Below are positions 8,193 to 16,379 of a DNA stretch of 64,000 nucleotides, in pieces. The DNA lies in NCBI GenBank assembly GCA_019747705.1, contig JAIEQM010000004.1:1-64000 (forward strand). Reading direction: 5' to 3'. Source of the stretch: Chitinophagaceae bacterium (lineage in GTDB: Bacteria; Bacteroidota; Bacteroidia; Chitinophagales; Chitinophagaceae). The position numbers and the translations under genes are program-made. The first letter of the stretch is position 1. Each line of letters starts with the position of its first letter. A model generated the notes under the pieces. The model was not told the origin of the DNA. It ran no database searches and saw only the letters and a list, made by a program, of their open reading frames with translations.

Positions 8193-8870
8193 ATGATGAA
8201 AACCGATATTCAAATTCAAAAAGATGTGATGGACGAATTGAGATGGCAACCTTATCTCAACGCATCTGAAATTGGCGTGGCAGTTAAAAATGGCATTGTA
8301 ACATTATCAGGAATGGTGGATACCTATGCCAGGAAATTAAATGCTGAAAAGGCGGCTAAAAAAGTGGCAGGTGTAAAAGCAGTGGCTGAAGATATACAAG
8401 TGGGTATTTCTCCCGGCTACAGAAAAACAGATGCAGAAATTGCTGAGGCAATTTTAAATGCATTGCAATGGCATACGGCCGTACAGGAAGAAAAAATAAA
8501 AGTAAAAGTGGAAGACGGCCATGTAAAACTGGAAGGCGAAGTGGAATGGGAATACCAGCGCCGCAGCGCCCAGTCTGCTATTGAACATTTGGCAGGTATT
8601 CGTTCAGTATTAAACCTCATTACGCTGAAAACAAAAATTACCGCATCAGATATTCAGCAAAAAATCAGTTCTGCCTTTCACCGCAGCGCCACTCTTGATG
8701 CCGGAAAGATTACTGCAGAAGTGAGCGGAAGTAAAGTAACACTTAAAGGAACTGTACGTTCTTTTGCTGAGAAAGAAGATGCAGAAGTGGCAGCATGGAA
8801 TGCACCCGGTGTAACAGCGGTTGACAGCAGGATTGAAATCAACATCCCTGAATATGCGTTTGAAGAATAA
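8193..8870 (+). CDS. Triple BON-domain protein
   Basis: A 225-residue protein made of three BON domains in tandem, at about residues 5-75, 80-150 and 155-222. Each has the pattern helix, then V.V.NG.VTLSG.V, then a conserved Gly before a hydrophobic strand (for example VAVKNGIVTLSGMVDTYA and VKVEDGHVKLEGEVEWEYQ). BON domains bind membranes or phospholipids and occur in OsmY-like stress proteins. Here there is no signal peptide, so it appears cytoplasmic. ATG codons at 8193 and 8196 are equivalent candidates. A strong terminator follows the gene. Confidence 0.85.
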   Translation: MMKTDIQIQKDVMDELRWQPYLNASEIGVAVKNGIVTLSGMVDTYARKLNAEKAAKKVAGVKAVAEDIQVGISPGYRKTDAEIAEAILNALQWHTAVQEEKIKVKVEDGHVKLEGEVEWEYQRRSAQSAIEHLAGIRSVLNLITLKTKITASDIQQKISSAFHRSATLDAGKITAEVSGSKVTLKGTVRSFAEKEDAEVAAWNAPGVTAVDSRIEINIPEYAFEE

Positions 8871-8913
8871 AATCATGCACCATTATTTCCTTATCCATCA
8901 GTTATTTAAACGG

Positions 8914-8945
8914 AAGCTGTTTCAATAGAAATATTGAAACAGCTT
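8914..8945. terminator. Bidirectional-looking terminator hairpin
   Basis: AAGCTGTTTCAAT and ATTGAAACAGCTT pair perfectly over 13 bp around a 6-nt loop, followed by T residues. It closes the 4.8-8.9 kb gene run before the desaturase. Confidence 0.8.
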
Positions 8946-8986
8946 TTACAAAAGCAAATTTTATTTAAGTAAAAGAATATTTGTTT

Positions 8987-9745
8987 ATGGCTGTTCTTAT
9001 TTTCTTTATAGCTCATTGGTTTTTATCTTTATTCTCCCAAACGTTTTTCTATCACAGGTACGCATCTCATGGAGCTTTTACCATGAGTAAAAGCCGGGAA
9101 CGTTTCTTTTACATTTTTTCATATATCGTTCAGGGTTCCTCTTACATGAGCCCAAGGGCTTATGCCATTATGCACCGCATGCATCATGCCTATACGGATA
9201 CAGAGAAAGACCCTCATTCCCCAAAGTTTCAAAAAAATGTAATTGAAATGATGATGCGTACCAATAAAATTTATATGGGCATTTATAAAGGAACTTATCA
9301 ACCTGATGAAAAATTTATGAAAAACGTTCCCGACTGGCCGGCATTTGATAAATGGGCACTTACATGGACATCATCTGTTTTCTGGAGTCTTCTTTACATA
9401 GCATTTTATATATTTTTTGCAACAGCCTGGTGGATGTATTTTTTAATACCCATACATATTTTAATGGGCCCTGTGCATGGCACCATTGTTAACTGGTTTG
9501 CACATAAATACGGGTACACCAATTTTAAAATGAATAACACTTCCAAAAATTTATTGCCGGTAGATTTTCTGATGCTTGGAGAATCCTATCACAACAATCA
9601 TCATAAGTACCCGGCCAGTATAAATTTTGGCGGGGTAAGATGGCATGAGATTGACCCTGTGTACCCCGTTATCCGTTTTTTGAATTGGCTTGGAATTGTT
9701 CATATCAAAAGCACTTCACTCAAAAAAGTTGAAGTGGAATTTTAA
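8987..9745 (+). CDS. Acyl-CoA/fatty acid desaturase (short, SCD/DesC-like)
   Basis: A 252-residue membrane desaturase with the three histidine boxes of the di-iron family: HRYASH near residue 23, HRMHHAY, and ESYHNNHH toward the C-terminus. Hydrophobic helices flank them. The product would be an unsaturated acyl chain, most likely delta-9. The first ATG (8987) is chosen over an in-frame TTG two codons earlier. It follows a terminator, so it should have its own promoter, though I see no FNR-like box upstream. A different, longer desaturase lies at 42-43 kb. Confidence 0.88.
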   Translation: MAVLIFFIAHWFLSLFSQTFFYHRYASHGAFTMSKSRERFFYIFSYIVQGSSYMSPRAYAIMHRMHHAYTDTEKDPHSPKFQKNVIEMMMRTNKIYMGIYKGTYQPDEKFMKNVPDWPAFDKWALTWTSSVFWSLLYIAFYIFFATAWWMYFLIPIHILMGPVHGTIVNWFAHKYGYTNFKMNNTSKNLLPVDFLMLGESYHNNHHKYPASINFGGVRWHEIDPVYPVIRFLNWLGIVHIKSTSLKKVEVEF

Positions 9746-9768
9746 TGTGGGCAAATCATAGCCAGAAT

Positions 9769-10041
9769 TTATAAAGCAGTTTTTGGCAAACGCCATCTTT
9801 TTAAACCGGGCAGACTGTCAACCGCTCTGTTAATTACACTTTGCTCCATTTTCATTTTTTCCATCTGCTGCTTCACTAATATTTTCATTTCAGCCAGTGT
9901 AATGTTGGGGTTTGTAAATGCCCCGTTTTGGTAGCAATAAACACAATACTCATTGTTTTTTTTGCCATCTTTTTCAGTGCCAAGTAATTCCGGTTTGTCG
10001 AGCGGCATGCTGCAGCTCTGACAGCAATTGTTTGCTTCCAT
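9769..10041 (-). CDS. Small zinc-ribbon protein
   Basis: A 90-residue protein. Four cysteines in two CxxC pairs (CCQSCSMPL and YCVYCYQNG) form a predicted zinc ribbon in the first 45 residues, and the rest is helical (LAEMKILVKQQMEKMKMEQ). It resembles the putative zinc-ribbon family PF12674. The role is unknown. It is the last gene of a minus-strand run of six small genes, 19 bp after the DUF5655-type gene. Confidence 0.8.
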   Translation of the reverse strand: MEANNCCQSCSMPLDKPELLGTEKDGKKNNEYCVYCYQNGAFTNPNITLAEMKILVKQQMEKMKMEQSVINRAVDSLPGLKRWRLPKTAL

Positions 10042-10060
10042 AATCTTAGTTTTAAAAGGT

Positions 10061-10504
10061 TTAAAAATGCGTATCTGCTTTGTCTTTTAGTTCTATTGCT
10101 TCCTGAAGGAACTCCAGCAGTTCCCTGTCAATCTCATGTTCATCGTGTATGTCAACACAATAAAGAAACCTGTTAACTGAAAGCTGCATTTCCTTTACAA
10201 TTTTTTTGCTTTTTATTTTGCGGCCCAAACTAAAATCAACCCGGATCTTGTCTTTCATAATCTTTACAGCAGCAAAAGTAAACGTGCTTACAAAATGAAT
10301 GCAACATTCAAGTGATTCTGCCTTAAAGGGACCAATTTGTTTTTTTATTGCATCCTTCAGTTTTTGATACAATAATTTTTCTTTTGGTTTCCCTTCAAAA
10401 TGAAGTTTCAGTTCATAAGGCTTGCAGGAATGCGACTGGCCTTTCCGCTCAAATTGCCTGCCGCATGTGGGGCAGGTCCATAATTTAATTATTTCAGCTT
10501 TCAT
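10061..10504 (-). CDS. DUF5655-type protein with N-terminal zinc finger-like motif
   Basis: A 147-residue protein beginning MKAEIIKLWTCPTCGRQFERKGQSHSC. That segment carries a CxxC...HxC pattern likely to bind zinc. The remainder fits the DUF5655 domain, with the conserved region LECCIHFVSTFTFAAVKIMKDKIRVDFSLG. The function is unknown. The ATG at 10504 overlaps the stop of the upstream membrane-protein gene in an ATGA arrangement, which supports translational coupling and rules out a longer upstream frame. Confidence 0.75.
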   Translation of the reverse strand: MKAEIIKLWTCPTCGRQFERKGQSHSCKPYELKLHFEGKPKEKLLYQKLKDAIKKQIGPFKAESLECCIHFVSTFTFAAVKIMKDKIRVDFSLGRKIKSKKIVKEMQLSVNRFLYCVDIHDEHEIDRELLEFLQEAIELKDKADTHF

Positions 10505-10746
10505 TTTCTTTTTTTGTATTTGATAATTATATCTGCAGCAGCCAGCAGCGCACCTGTTGTTAGTAACCCATAACCCAGCCATCTTGTTTCTCCAAACACC
10601 ATACCTGCAATAATGCAGAATAAAGCAAGGGAAGCCGGGAGTGATAATCGCCTGTGCTCATCAGGAGGTTTTACCAGGAAGATAAAAATGCCAATGAGCG
10701 CCAGAACGATCATCGCTGTTAATATAAAAGCTGACGGGACAGTCAT
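10501..10746 (-). CDS. Small membrane protein (81 aa)
   Basis: An 81-residue protein with three hydrophobic segments (FILTAMIVLALIGIFIFLV, SLALFCIIAGMVFG, YGLLTTGALLAAADIII) and a basic C-terminal tail KYKKRK. No family is recognised. The ATG at 10746 is preferred to an alternative start that would run into the upstream gene. Its stop codon overlaps the next start by four bases. Confidence 0.65.
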   Translation of the reverse strand: MTVPSAFILTAMIVLALIGIFIFLVKPPDEHRRLSLPASLALFCIIAGMVFGETRWLGYGLLTTGALLAAADIIIKYKKRK

Positions 10747-10753
10747 GATTTCT

Positions 10754-11143
10754 TTATTTTTTAAGTATGCCTGATAAGAAATTATAACATTCAAACTTTG
10801 CATCTATATATTCTTTTTCTGCTGCCTGCATTTCCCTTCTTAAATCATTTTGCTTCTGCCCGGTTTCATTTTTGATGGCTGTATCGTCCAGCAAAGTACT
10901 GTCAGCTTTTAATGCAGCTTCCTGTTGTTGTATTTGAAGTTGTATCCTGTAAAATTTTTCTGATGTATGGTTCAGTAATGCCTGGTGTGTTTCCACTTTT
11001 TCAGCAATGCCCTGAATTGAATTTCGCCTGATAACCTCTTCCAGTTTCTGCTCCAGCTCATCAACTTCTTCATTGTAAAAAAGGATGGCTTCGTTCCATC
11101 CGGTAAGTTCATCACTGTAATATGCTGCAATTGTTGTGGACAT
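10754..11143 (-). CDS. Coiled-coil protein of unknown function (129 aa)
   Basis: A 129-residue, almost entirely helical protein rich in Glu, Gln and Lys with heptad-like spacing (YNEEVDELEQKLEEVI, KFYRIQLQIQQQEAAL). No signal peptide or membrane segment, so it is cytoplasmic. No known domain is recognised. Its start is 2 bp from the stop of the outer-membrane protein gene, indicating one operon. Confidence 0.65.
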   Translation of the reverse strand: MSTTIAAYYSDELTGWNEAILFYNEEVDELEQKLEEVIRRNSIQGIAEKVETHQALLNHTSEKFYRIQLQIQQQEAALKADSTLLDDTAIKNETGQKQNDLRREMQAAEKEYIDAKFECYNFLSGILKK

Positions 11144-11145
11144 GT

Positions 11146-11886
11146 TTACTTTAGTTTTATTAAATACCCCACAGCTGCTGCAATAGAAGCTGTTTTGTTT
11201 TTTCCATCCTGCTCGGGATGGGTTTGTATATTCACAAGACCGAAGATGGCACGGCCTTCTATAAAAATAAAGCCCGGACCAAGTTTGTATTGCAGACCCA
11301 AACCTCCCTGCAAACCTGCATTGATGGTTTTAATACTTTCTTTTATATCTGTAGTGGCGTTAAATGAAACGGGTGGCAACGGGTTGCCGTTTATCTGCAA
11401 TGGCATGGTTCCGTTTTTATCCAGGTATAAAAGACTGCTGCCGCTTGTTTTTGTTTTAGCTTCCACTAAAAAAGCAATATGCGGTCCGGCAAATAAATAG
11501 TATTTTAATTTATTGCCCAATGTAATTTTTGCCAGTACAGGTATTTCAATATAATTTAAAATACTGGTGGTTTTAAAACCTGCATACAACTTTGTGCCGG
11601 GAGGTAAAGTAATATCGCCAAGTTTATCAGCAGGCACCGTTTGCATTCCTTTGCGCTGACCACCCTGTGGTGAAAAATTAATTTCGGGCTGCAATGACAA
11701 GTATTTTGATAGCTGAAAATTAGCAACAATACCACCATAGCCACCCAGGCGTGAGGTGTAGCCTTTGCTCTGTTCATTGTTTCCTTCCAGGTTGGGTATG
11801 CTGATACCACCTTTTGCGCCAATATGTATTTGTGATTTTGCTGCTGAAAAAAAACAGCAAAAAACAGGAATAAGTAAGTATTTCAT
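11146..11886 (-). CDS. PorT-like outer membrane beta-barrel protein (PF13568 type)
   Basis: A 246-residue protein with a signal peptide (MKYLLIPVFCCFFSAAKSQ). The following pattern, IHIGAKGGISIPNLEG...SLQPEINFSPQGGQRKG, is typical of the Bacteroidota outer-membrane beta-barrel family PF13568. Alternating hydrophobic strands continue to the C-terminus (IFGLVNIQTHP, SIAAAVGYLIKL). Individual functions in this family are mostly unknown. It sits second in the minus-strand operon that starts at 12348. Confidence 0.85.
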   Translation of the reverse strand: MKYLLIPVFCCFFSAAKSQIHIGAKGGISIPNLEGNNEQSKGYTSRLGGYGGIVANFQLSKYLSLQPEINFSPQGGQRKGMQTVPADKLGDITLPPGTKLYAGFKTTSILNYIEIPVLAKITLGNKLKYYLFAGPHIAFLVEAKTKTSGSSLLYLDKNGTMPLQINGNPLPPVSFNATTDIKESIKTINAGLQGGLGLQYKLGPGFIFIEGRAIFGLVNIQTHPEQDGKNKTASIAAAVGYLIKLK

Positions 11887-11919
11887 AAACCCTCCGTTTT
11901 AAAATTGTTCTACTTTTCA

Positions 11920-12348
11920 TCAGTACAGTTTATCCGGTTTGTTTTCTTCTTCTGTAAATCCTTCTTCATAATCATCCACAATAAAATCGTCAGATGAATT
12001 ACGGCCCAGCTCATTCAGTTCTTTTAAAGTAAAATCATCCATTCCCGTTGTTTGCACCCACTTATCTTTCTCCTTTCTGAGTATTTGAACGGGTAAACCA
12101 AAGCGGTATTGAAATTCTTTTTCAACATCTGCTGCTTTTGACAGCGGCAGTATTTCCAGTAAACCGGATATATGTGTTTCCTTTACTTCATCAACAGTAT
12201 GCCCCGGGTAAATCAAATCTTTCTCTGCTGATGCTTCATATTTTTTATGCGGCTTTTTGTAAAACTCTAATTGCAGGTAAGGATAAAAATCAGCAAAAGC
12301 TTCCTGTATTTCATGGAATGTTGTATTATCTGTAATTTCTATATGCAT
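11920..12348 (-). CDS. Conserved hypothetical protein (142 aa), first gene of operon
   Basis: A 142-residue soluble acidic protein that I do not recognise. It opens MHIEITDNTTFHEIQEAFADFYPYL and ends in a highly acidic tail (DDFIVDDYEEGFTEEENKPD). It is the promoter-proximal gene of the minus-strand run down to 9769. Its promoter has a perfect -7 element, TAGCTTTG at 12423-12430, placed 23 nt after an FNR-like box. The protein is therefore likely part of the same stress response as the other box-bearing genes. Confidence 0.65.
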   Translation of the reverse strand: MHIEITDNTTFHEIQEAFADFYPYLQLEFYKKPHKKYEASAEKDLIYPGHTVDEVKETHISGLLEILPLSKAADVEKEFQYRFGLPVQILRKEKDKWVQTTGMDDFTLKELNELGRNSSDDFIVDDYEEGFTEEENKPDKLY

Positions 12349-12453
12349 ATTTTTTTTTACTTATTTTTTCTGTGAATGATTGCCGGCTGCATCTTCATTC
12401 ATTTAATAAACTAACAGGTAAACAAAGCTATTCCCGCTCACTACAGCTTTCTT

Positions 12454-12467
12454 ATGACAGCTATTAA
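12454..12467 (-). promoter_or_regulatory. FNR/CRP-like box of the 12348 operon
   Basis: On the minus strand TTAATAGCTGTCAT is followed after 23 nt by the perfect -7 element TAGCTTTG (12423-12430). It matches the proposed consensus with two substitutions, but the spacing is exact. Confidence 0.5.
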
Positions 12468-12475
12468 GCGTTTGT

Positions 12476-12489
12476 TTGATAGTTATCAA
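12476..12489. promoter_or_regulatory. Perfect FNR-consensus box, second site upstream of the 12348 operon
   Basis: TTGATAGTTATCAA is an exact match to TTGAT-N4-ATCAA. Its centre is 22 bp, about two helical turns, from the centre of the promoter-proximal box at 12454, so two dimers could bind the same DNA face. Confidence 0.55.
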
Positions 12490-12822
12490 AGTATCATTCT
12501 CACACATGCAACAGGTTGTTCGTGTTATAAAATGAATAAGCAGATTGATTGAACGGCTCCGGATGTGCAAAATCATTTTTGCAAAAGGTTGACGAATATC
12601 AGATGTTCGTTTGCGCAGGATTAATTCATTGCCGGTAACGGGTATGCTACCTTAGCAGAGGTTTCAAGGACATTGGATTATAAATATAAAGGCGGGATTT
12701 CTATCATGCCTTTTTTGAACGCCTGGTTTTTTGAGGTTCTTTTTTTTTGAAGCAGTTATGCCAACTGATTTTCATAGCAAATGTATTTACACTTGTAACT
12801 ATGAGTTGTATCAACCCCGGGT

Positions 12823-12836
12823 TTGACAGACATCAT
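12823..12836 (+). promoter_or_regulatory. FNR/CRP-like box upstream of the first hsp20 gene
   Basis: TTGACAGACATCAT lies 83 nt before the Hsp20 start codon and fits TTGAC-N4-ATCAA with one mismatch. A good -7 element is not obvious at the standard distance. Confidence 0.4.
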
Positions 12837-12919
12837 AGTTACATAGAGGGTATTTCGGTGAACTTCATACTGCAGTTGAAAGAAGGAGAAAAATTTTAAC
12901 CCCGGATATTTTACAAACA

Positions 12920-13354
12920 ATGTTTGCCAGCGAAAAATACAGAAAACAGCAAATGACTGTATATCCCGGAACTTACAGTCCGCTGCCCGGTAATGTAAAT
13001 GAAATTCATAAACAGCAACAGATGGAAACAAAACCTACCGTAAACATCAGTGAACATAAAGATTATTATAAAGTTGAATTATCAGTGCCGGGTCATGCCA
13101 AAGAAGACTTTGTTATCAGTACCAGTGCTGATGAATTGATAATGGAGGTACTGCAGCCCCTGCAAGTAAAACAGCAGCAAGAGTACAGCCAGCAGGAGTT
13201 TAACTGTGAATGTTTCAGCTACTCCATGAAACTGCCGCAAAAAACAGATGCCTGTTTTATAAGCGCTGAATATACAGCAGGTATATTGTTCATCTATCTC
13301 CCTAAAACAGAAACACCGCTTGATAACAGGGAGCATTTAGTGGTAGTTTATTAA
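12920..13354 (+). CDS. Hsp20/alpha-crystallin small heat-shock protein, copy 1
   Basis: A 144-residue small heat-shock protein, an ATP-independent holdase that forms oligomers. The alpha-crystallin domain spans about residues 38-135: KPTVNISEHKDYYKVELSVPGHAKEDF is the typical first half, and YTAGILFIYLPK is the family's A-x-x-x-x-G-[IVL]-L signature region. The ATG start is clear. It leads a tight three-gene set with the GT35 protein and the PLD-family protein. It is diverged from the second copy at 16.4 kb. Confidence 0.9.
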   Translation: MFASEKYRKQQMTVYPGTYSPLPGNVNEIHKQQQMETKPTVNISEHKDYYKVELSVPGHAKEDFVISTSADELIMEVLQPLQVKQQQEYSQQEFNCECFSYSMKLPQKTDACFISAEYTAGILFIYLPKTETPLDNREHLVVVY

Positions 13355-13372
13355 GCGGCTTTTTTACATATT

Positions 13373-15034
13373 ATGAATTTTCAATTTTCACATCCTTACA
13401 CAATTAACCCTCACTATCAAAAGAGGGTAGCTTATTTCTGTATGGAGTATGGTATTCATCAATCATTTAAAATATATGCAGGCGGTCTTGGCTTTTTGGC
13501 AGGCTCTCACATGCGGAGCGCTTATGAGTTGCGGCAAAATTTAGTGGGTATTGGTATTTTATGGAAATATGGTTACTATGACCAGGTGCGGAAGAGCGAC
13601 CAAACGATGGACGTATTATTTGAAGAGAAGCGATACGGTTTTTTACAGGCAACAGATATAAAATTTACAATTAAAATTAATAATCATGATGTATGGGTAA
13701 CGGCCTGTTACCTGCCTCCTGAACTGTTTCATACAGCCCCGCTTTTTTTTCTTTCAACAGATTTGCCGGAGAATGATTACTTAGCCAAAACCATTTGCCA
13801 CCGTTTGTATGATGCCAATGCAGAAGCAAAAATTGCTGCTGCTATTCTGTTAGGTGAAGGCGGCGCCCATTTGTTTGATTATCTTAACTGGCAACCAGAA
13901 GTGTATCACCTCAATGAATCACATGCCCTGCCTCTTGCTTTTCATTTGTACAGTAAAACAAAAAATACAGATGCATTAAAACAGCAACTGGTATTTACCA
14001 ATCATACGCCGGAAGAAGCTGGTAATCAAAAAACATTGATTACGCTGCTCAATAAAATGAACTTTTTTTGCGAAGTGCCGGTTACTGAAGTGAAAGCCAT
14101 TACACAAATGGAAGGTGAAGTAATGGATCATACGCTGGCTGCATTACGTTTATCAGGCACCGGCAACAGTGTTTCGCAAAAGCATCTTCAAACCCTTTTT
14201 GCCATGTGGCAGCCATATGCCGGTATATGTAATATGATTTCCATTACCAATGCGCAGAATTTTAATTTTTGGGCTGATAAAGAAATGTACGCCGCACTTG
14301 AACAGAAAAATGATGATGCGCTGCTTAAACGAAAGCTTGCATGTAAACAACTGTTGTTTGAAGAAGTTGCTGACCAGGATGGTGAAATTTTTAAGGAAAA
14401 AATACTCACTATTGTTTTTGCCAAACGTTTTACCGGCTATAAACGGCCTGAATTGCTGTTGAATAATATGGAGCGGTTTCATAAAATTGTTACCAATAAA
14501 GAACACCCGGTACAAATCATTTGGGCCGGTAAACCTTACCCGCAGGATTACAGCGGCATTGGTTCTTTTGACAGGATTGTAAATATTTGCAAAGAGTACA
14601 GCAACTGCTCTATACTGGCCGGTTATGAAATGAAGTTATCCAAACTGCTTAAAGGCGGTGCCGATGTTTGGCTCAATATTCCCCGTTTAACACATGAGGC
14701 AAGCGGCACCAGCGGAATAGCTGCGGCAATGAACGGAGCTGTAAATGTGGCATTGCCAGACGGGTGGTTTCCTGAGTTTGCAAAAGATAAAATCAACAGC
14801 TTTGTAGTACCGCCATGCGATATTACAAAGCATGACTATGAACAGGATGAAGCAGATGCCGGGAGCCTGTATAATTTACTGGAAAAGGAAATAATACCGA
14901 TGTATTATGAGTATCCTAACCGCTGGCTGGATATTATGAAGAATGGCATGAAGGATATTGTTCCGCAGTTTGACAGTAACAGGCTGGCAGATGAATATTA
15001 CTATAAATTGTATTTGAATGCACAGGCAAAATAA
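13373..15034 (+). CDS. GT35 alpha-glucan phosphorylase-like protein lacking the PLP lysine
   Basis: A 553-residue protein of the alpha-glucan phosphorylase (GT35) family, short form. Family segments are clear: AYFCMEYGIHQSFKIYAGGLGFLAGSH, HLNESHALPLAF, VFTNHTPEEAG, FAKRFTGYKRPELLL and NIPRLTHEASGTSG. The usual PLP attachment site is (G)TSxxK; here residues 446-452 read TSGIAAA, with Ala450 where the Schiff-base lysine should be. Without PLP the classical phosphorolysis mechanism is impossible. The protein may be a glycosyltransferase using a nucleotide sugar, a glucan-binding regulator, or inactive. It follows hsp20 by 18 bp and precedes the PLD gene by 2 bp. Confidence 0.85.
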   Translation: MNFQFSHPYTINPHYQKRVAYFCMEYGIHQSFKIYAGGLGFLAGSHMRSAYELRQNLVGIGILWKYGYYDQVRKSDQTMDVLFEEKRYGFLQATDIKFTIKINNHDVWVTACYLPPELFHTAPLFFLSTDLPENDYLAKTICHRLYDANAEAKIAAAILLGEGGAHLFDYLNWQPEVYHLNESHALPLAFHLYSKTKNTDALKQQLVFTNHTPEEAGNQKTLITLLNKMNFFCEVPVTEVKAITQMEGEVMDHTLAALRLSGTGNSVSQKHLQTLFAMWQPYAGICNMISITNAQNFNFWADKEMYAALEQKNDDALLKRKLACKQLLFEEVADQDGEIFKEKILTIVFAKRFTGYKRPELLLNNMERFHKIVTNKEHPVQIIWAGKPYPQDYSGIGSFDRIVNICKEYSNCSILAGYEMKLSKLLKGGADVWLNIPRLTHEASGTSGIAAAMNGAVNVALPDGWFPEFAKDKINSFVVPPCDITKHDYEQDEADAGSLYNLLEKEIIPMYYEYPNRWLDIMKNGMKDIVPQFDSNRLADEYYYKLYLNAQAK

Positions 15035-15036
15035 AA

Positions 15037-16248
15037 TTGCTAAACTTATTATTTATCAGCTTCAGCAATACCATACGGAGTGTAACCGGAACAGACCCGG
15101 TAATTCGTCCTGCTGTGCAACTCATACGGGCCGGTAATGATTTTTTTTCTTTGCTGCTGAAACTAATTCATGAAGCAGTTCATTCTGTTCACCTGCAGAC
15201 TTATATTTTTGAAGATGATGAAACAGGGATACTTGTTGCCGATGCACTGAAACATGCAGCAGAAAGAGGTGTGGCTGTTTATCTGATGGCAGATGGTTAT
15301 GCATCTCAGGGGTTATCAAAATTATTTATTCATCAGTTAAAGGAGGCCGGTGTTCATTTCCGTTTTTTTGATCCACTGTTTAAAAGCAGTTTTTTTTATT
15401 TTGGAAGAAGGCTGCATCATAAAGTGTTTGTGGCAGATGCTGCTGTTGCGCTGGTAGGCGGAATGAATATTGCCAACCGTTATAATGATATGCCGGGCGA
15501 ACCTGCCTGGCTTGATTATGCTGTTTATACAACTGAAAAAACAGCAGCAGCGCTTCATAACTATTGCACACAAATCTGGGAGGGGGCAATGTTTAAAAAA
15601 AATGAACCTGTAAAAAAAACAGTAAGTCCTTTATTCAATACCTCTGTACAAAATGAAAGTAAAGTGGCTATGCGTGTAAATGACTGGGTGCGGAAAAAAA
15701 ATGAAATATCAGCAACTTATATTCACCTGTTCAGAAATGCGCACTCTCATATTACAATTTTATGCAGTTATTTTTTGCCCGGCAGTGTTATCCGCAGGTT
15801 GATAAAGGCCGCTATTGCACGGGGCGTGAAAATAAAAGTAATTGTAGCCGGCGCTTCAGATGTGGCCATTGCAAAAAATGCTGAACGCTGGTTGTATGAC
15901 TGGCTGCTGCGTAATAAAATTGAACTTTATGAATACCAGCCAGCCATCCTGCACGGAAAATTAGCGGTGTGTGATGGCAAATGGTTTACCATAGGCTCCT
16001 ATAATATTAATAACATCAGCGCTTACGCCAGTATTGAATTGAATTTGGATATTACAGATGAGAAACTTGCCGCTGCTGCAGAGGGGGAACTGGAAATGAT
16101 TATTCAGCATAACTGTAAAGCCGTTACACCCAAAGACCACATTCATAACAAGAATATTGTGAAACAGTTTTTCCGCTGGTTATCTTATGAATTTATAAGG
16201 GTTGTTTTTTATTTATTTACTTTTTATTTTAAACAGCGGAGAAACTAA
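15037..16248 (+). CDS. PLD-superfamily phospholipid synthase (cardiolipin synthase-like)
   Basis: A 403-residue phospholipase D-superfamily protein with two HKD motifs: HHKVFVADAAVALVGG in the first half and HGKLAVCDGKWFTIGS in the second, each with the conserved HxK(x)4D. This two-motif layout is that of ClsB/ClsC-like cardiolipin synthases and related phosphatidyltransferases. The N-terminal transmembrane pair of ClsA is absent, but a hydrophobic basic C-terminus (YEFIRVVFYLFTFYF) could attach it to membrane. There is no ATG before the first conserved block, so it probably starts at TTG 15037, two bases after the upstream stop. Confidence 0.82.
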   Translation: MLNLLFISFSNTIRSVTGTDPVIRPAVQLIRAGNDFFSLLLKLIHEAVHSVHLQTYIFEDDETGILVADALKHAAERGVAVYLMADGYASQGLSKLFIHQLKEAGVHFRFFDPLFKSSFFYFGRRLHHKVFVADAAVALVGGMNIANRYNDMPGEPAWLDYAVYTTEKTAAALHNYCTQIWEGAMFKKNEPVKKTVSPLFNTSVQNESKVAMRVNDWVRKKNEISATYIHLFRNAHSHITILCSYFLPGSVIRRLIKAAIARGVKIKVIVAGASDVAIAKNAERWLYDWLLRNKIELYEYQPAILHGKLAVCDGKWFTIGSYNINNISAYASIELNLDITDEKLAAAAEGELEMIIQHNCKAVTPKDHIHNKNIVKQFFRWLSYEFIRVVFYLFTFYFKQRRN

Positions 16249-16296
16249 AACCTCTGCGCCTGTTCAAGGGTATATTGACTATTCTCAAATAAAGGA

Positions 16297-16310
16297 TTGA
16301 TGACCGTCTT
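16297..16310 (+). promoter_or_regulatory. Degenerate FNR/CRP-like box with perfect -7 element (hsp20 copy 2)
   Basis: TTGATGACCGTCTT has a good left half and a weak right half. After exactly 22 nt comes TATATTTG (16333-16340), a perfect match to the Bacteroidota -7 consensus. The start codon follows 39 nt later. Confidence 0.5.
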
Positions 16311-16379
16311 TCATTTATGAACCTGTGAAAAATATATTTGCAGTATAACAATATTACAAACAAAAAAAACGGAGGTCGT

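Larger units (their letters stand above)
12349..12919. other. Intergenic regulatory region between divergent operons
   Basis: A 570-base gap with no convincing gene. It holds two FNR-like boxes and a -7 element for the leftward operon (12423-12489) and a third box for the Hsp20 gene at 12823. A perfect 10-bp inverted repeat, GTAACTATGA at 12795-12804 and TCATAGTTAC at 12833-12842, brackets most of that third box. The middle section (12500-12780) shows nothing I can identify; an unannotated small RNA cannot be excluded. Confidence 0.5.
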
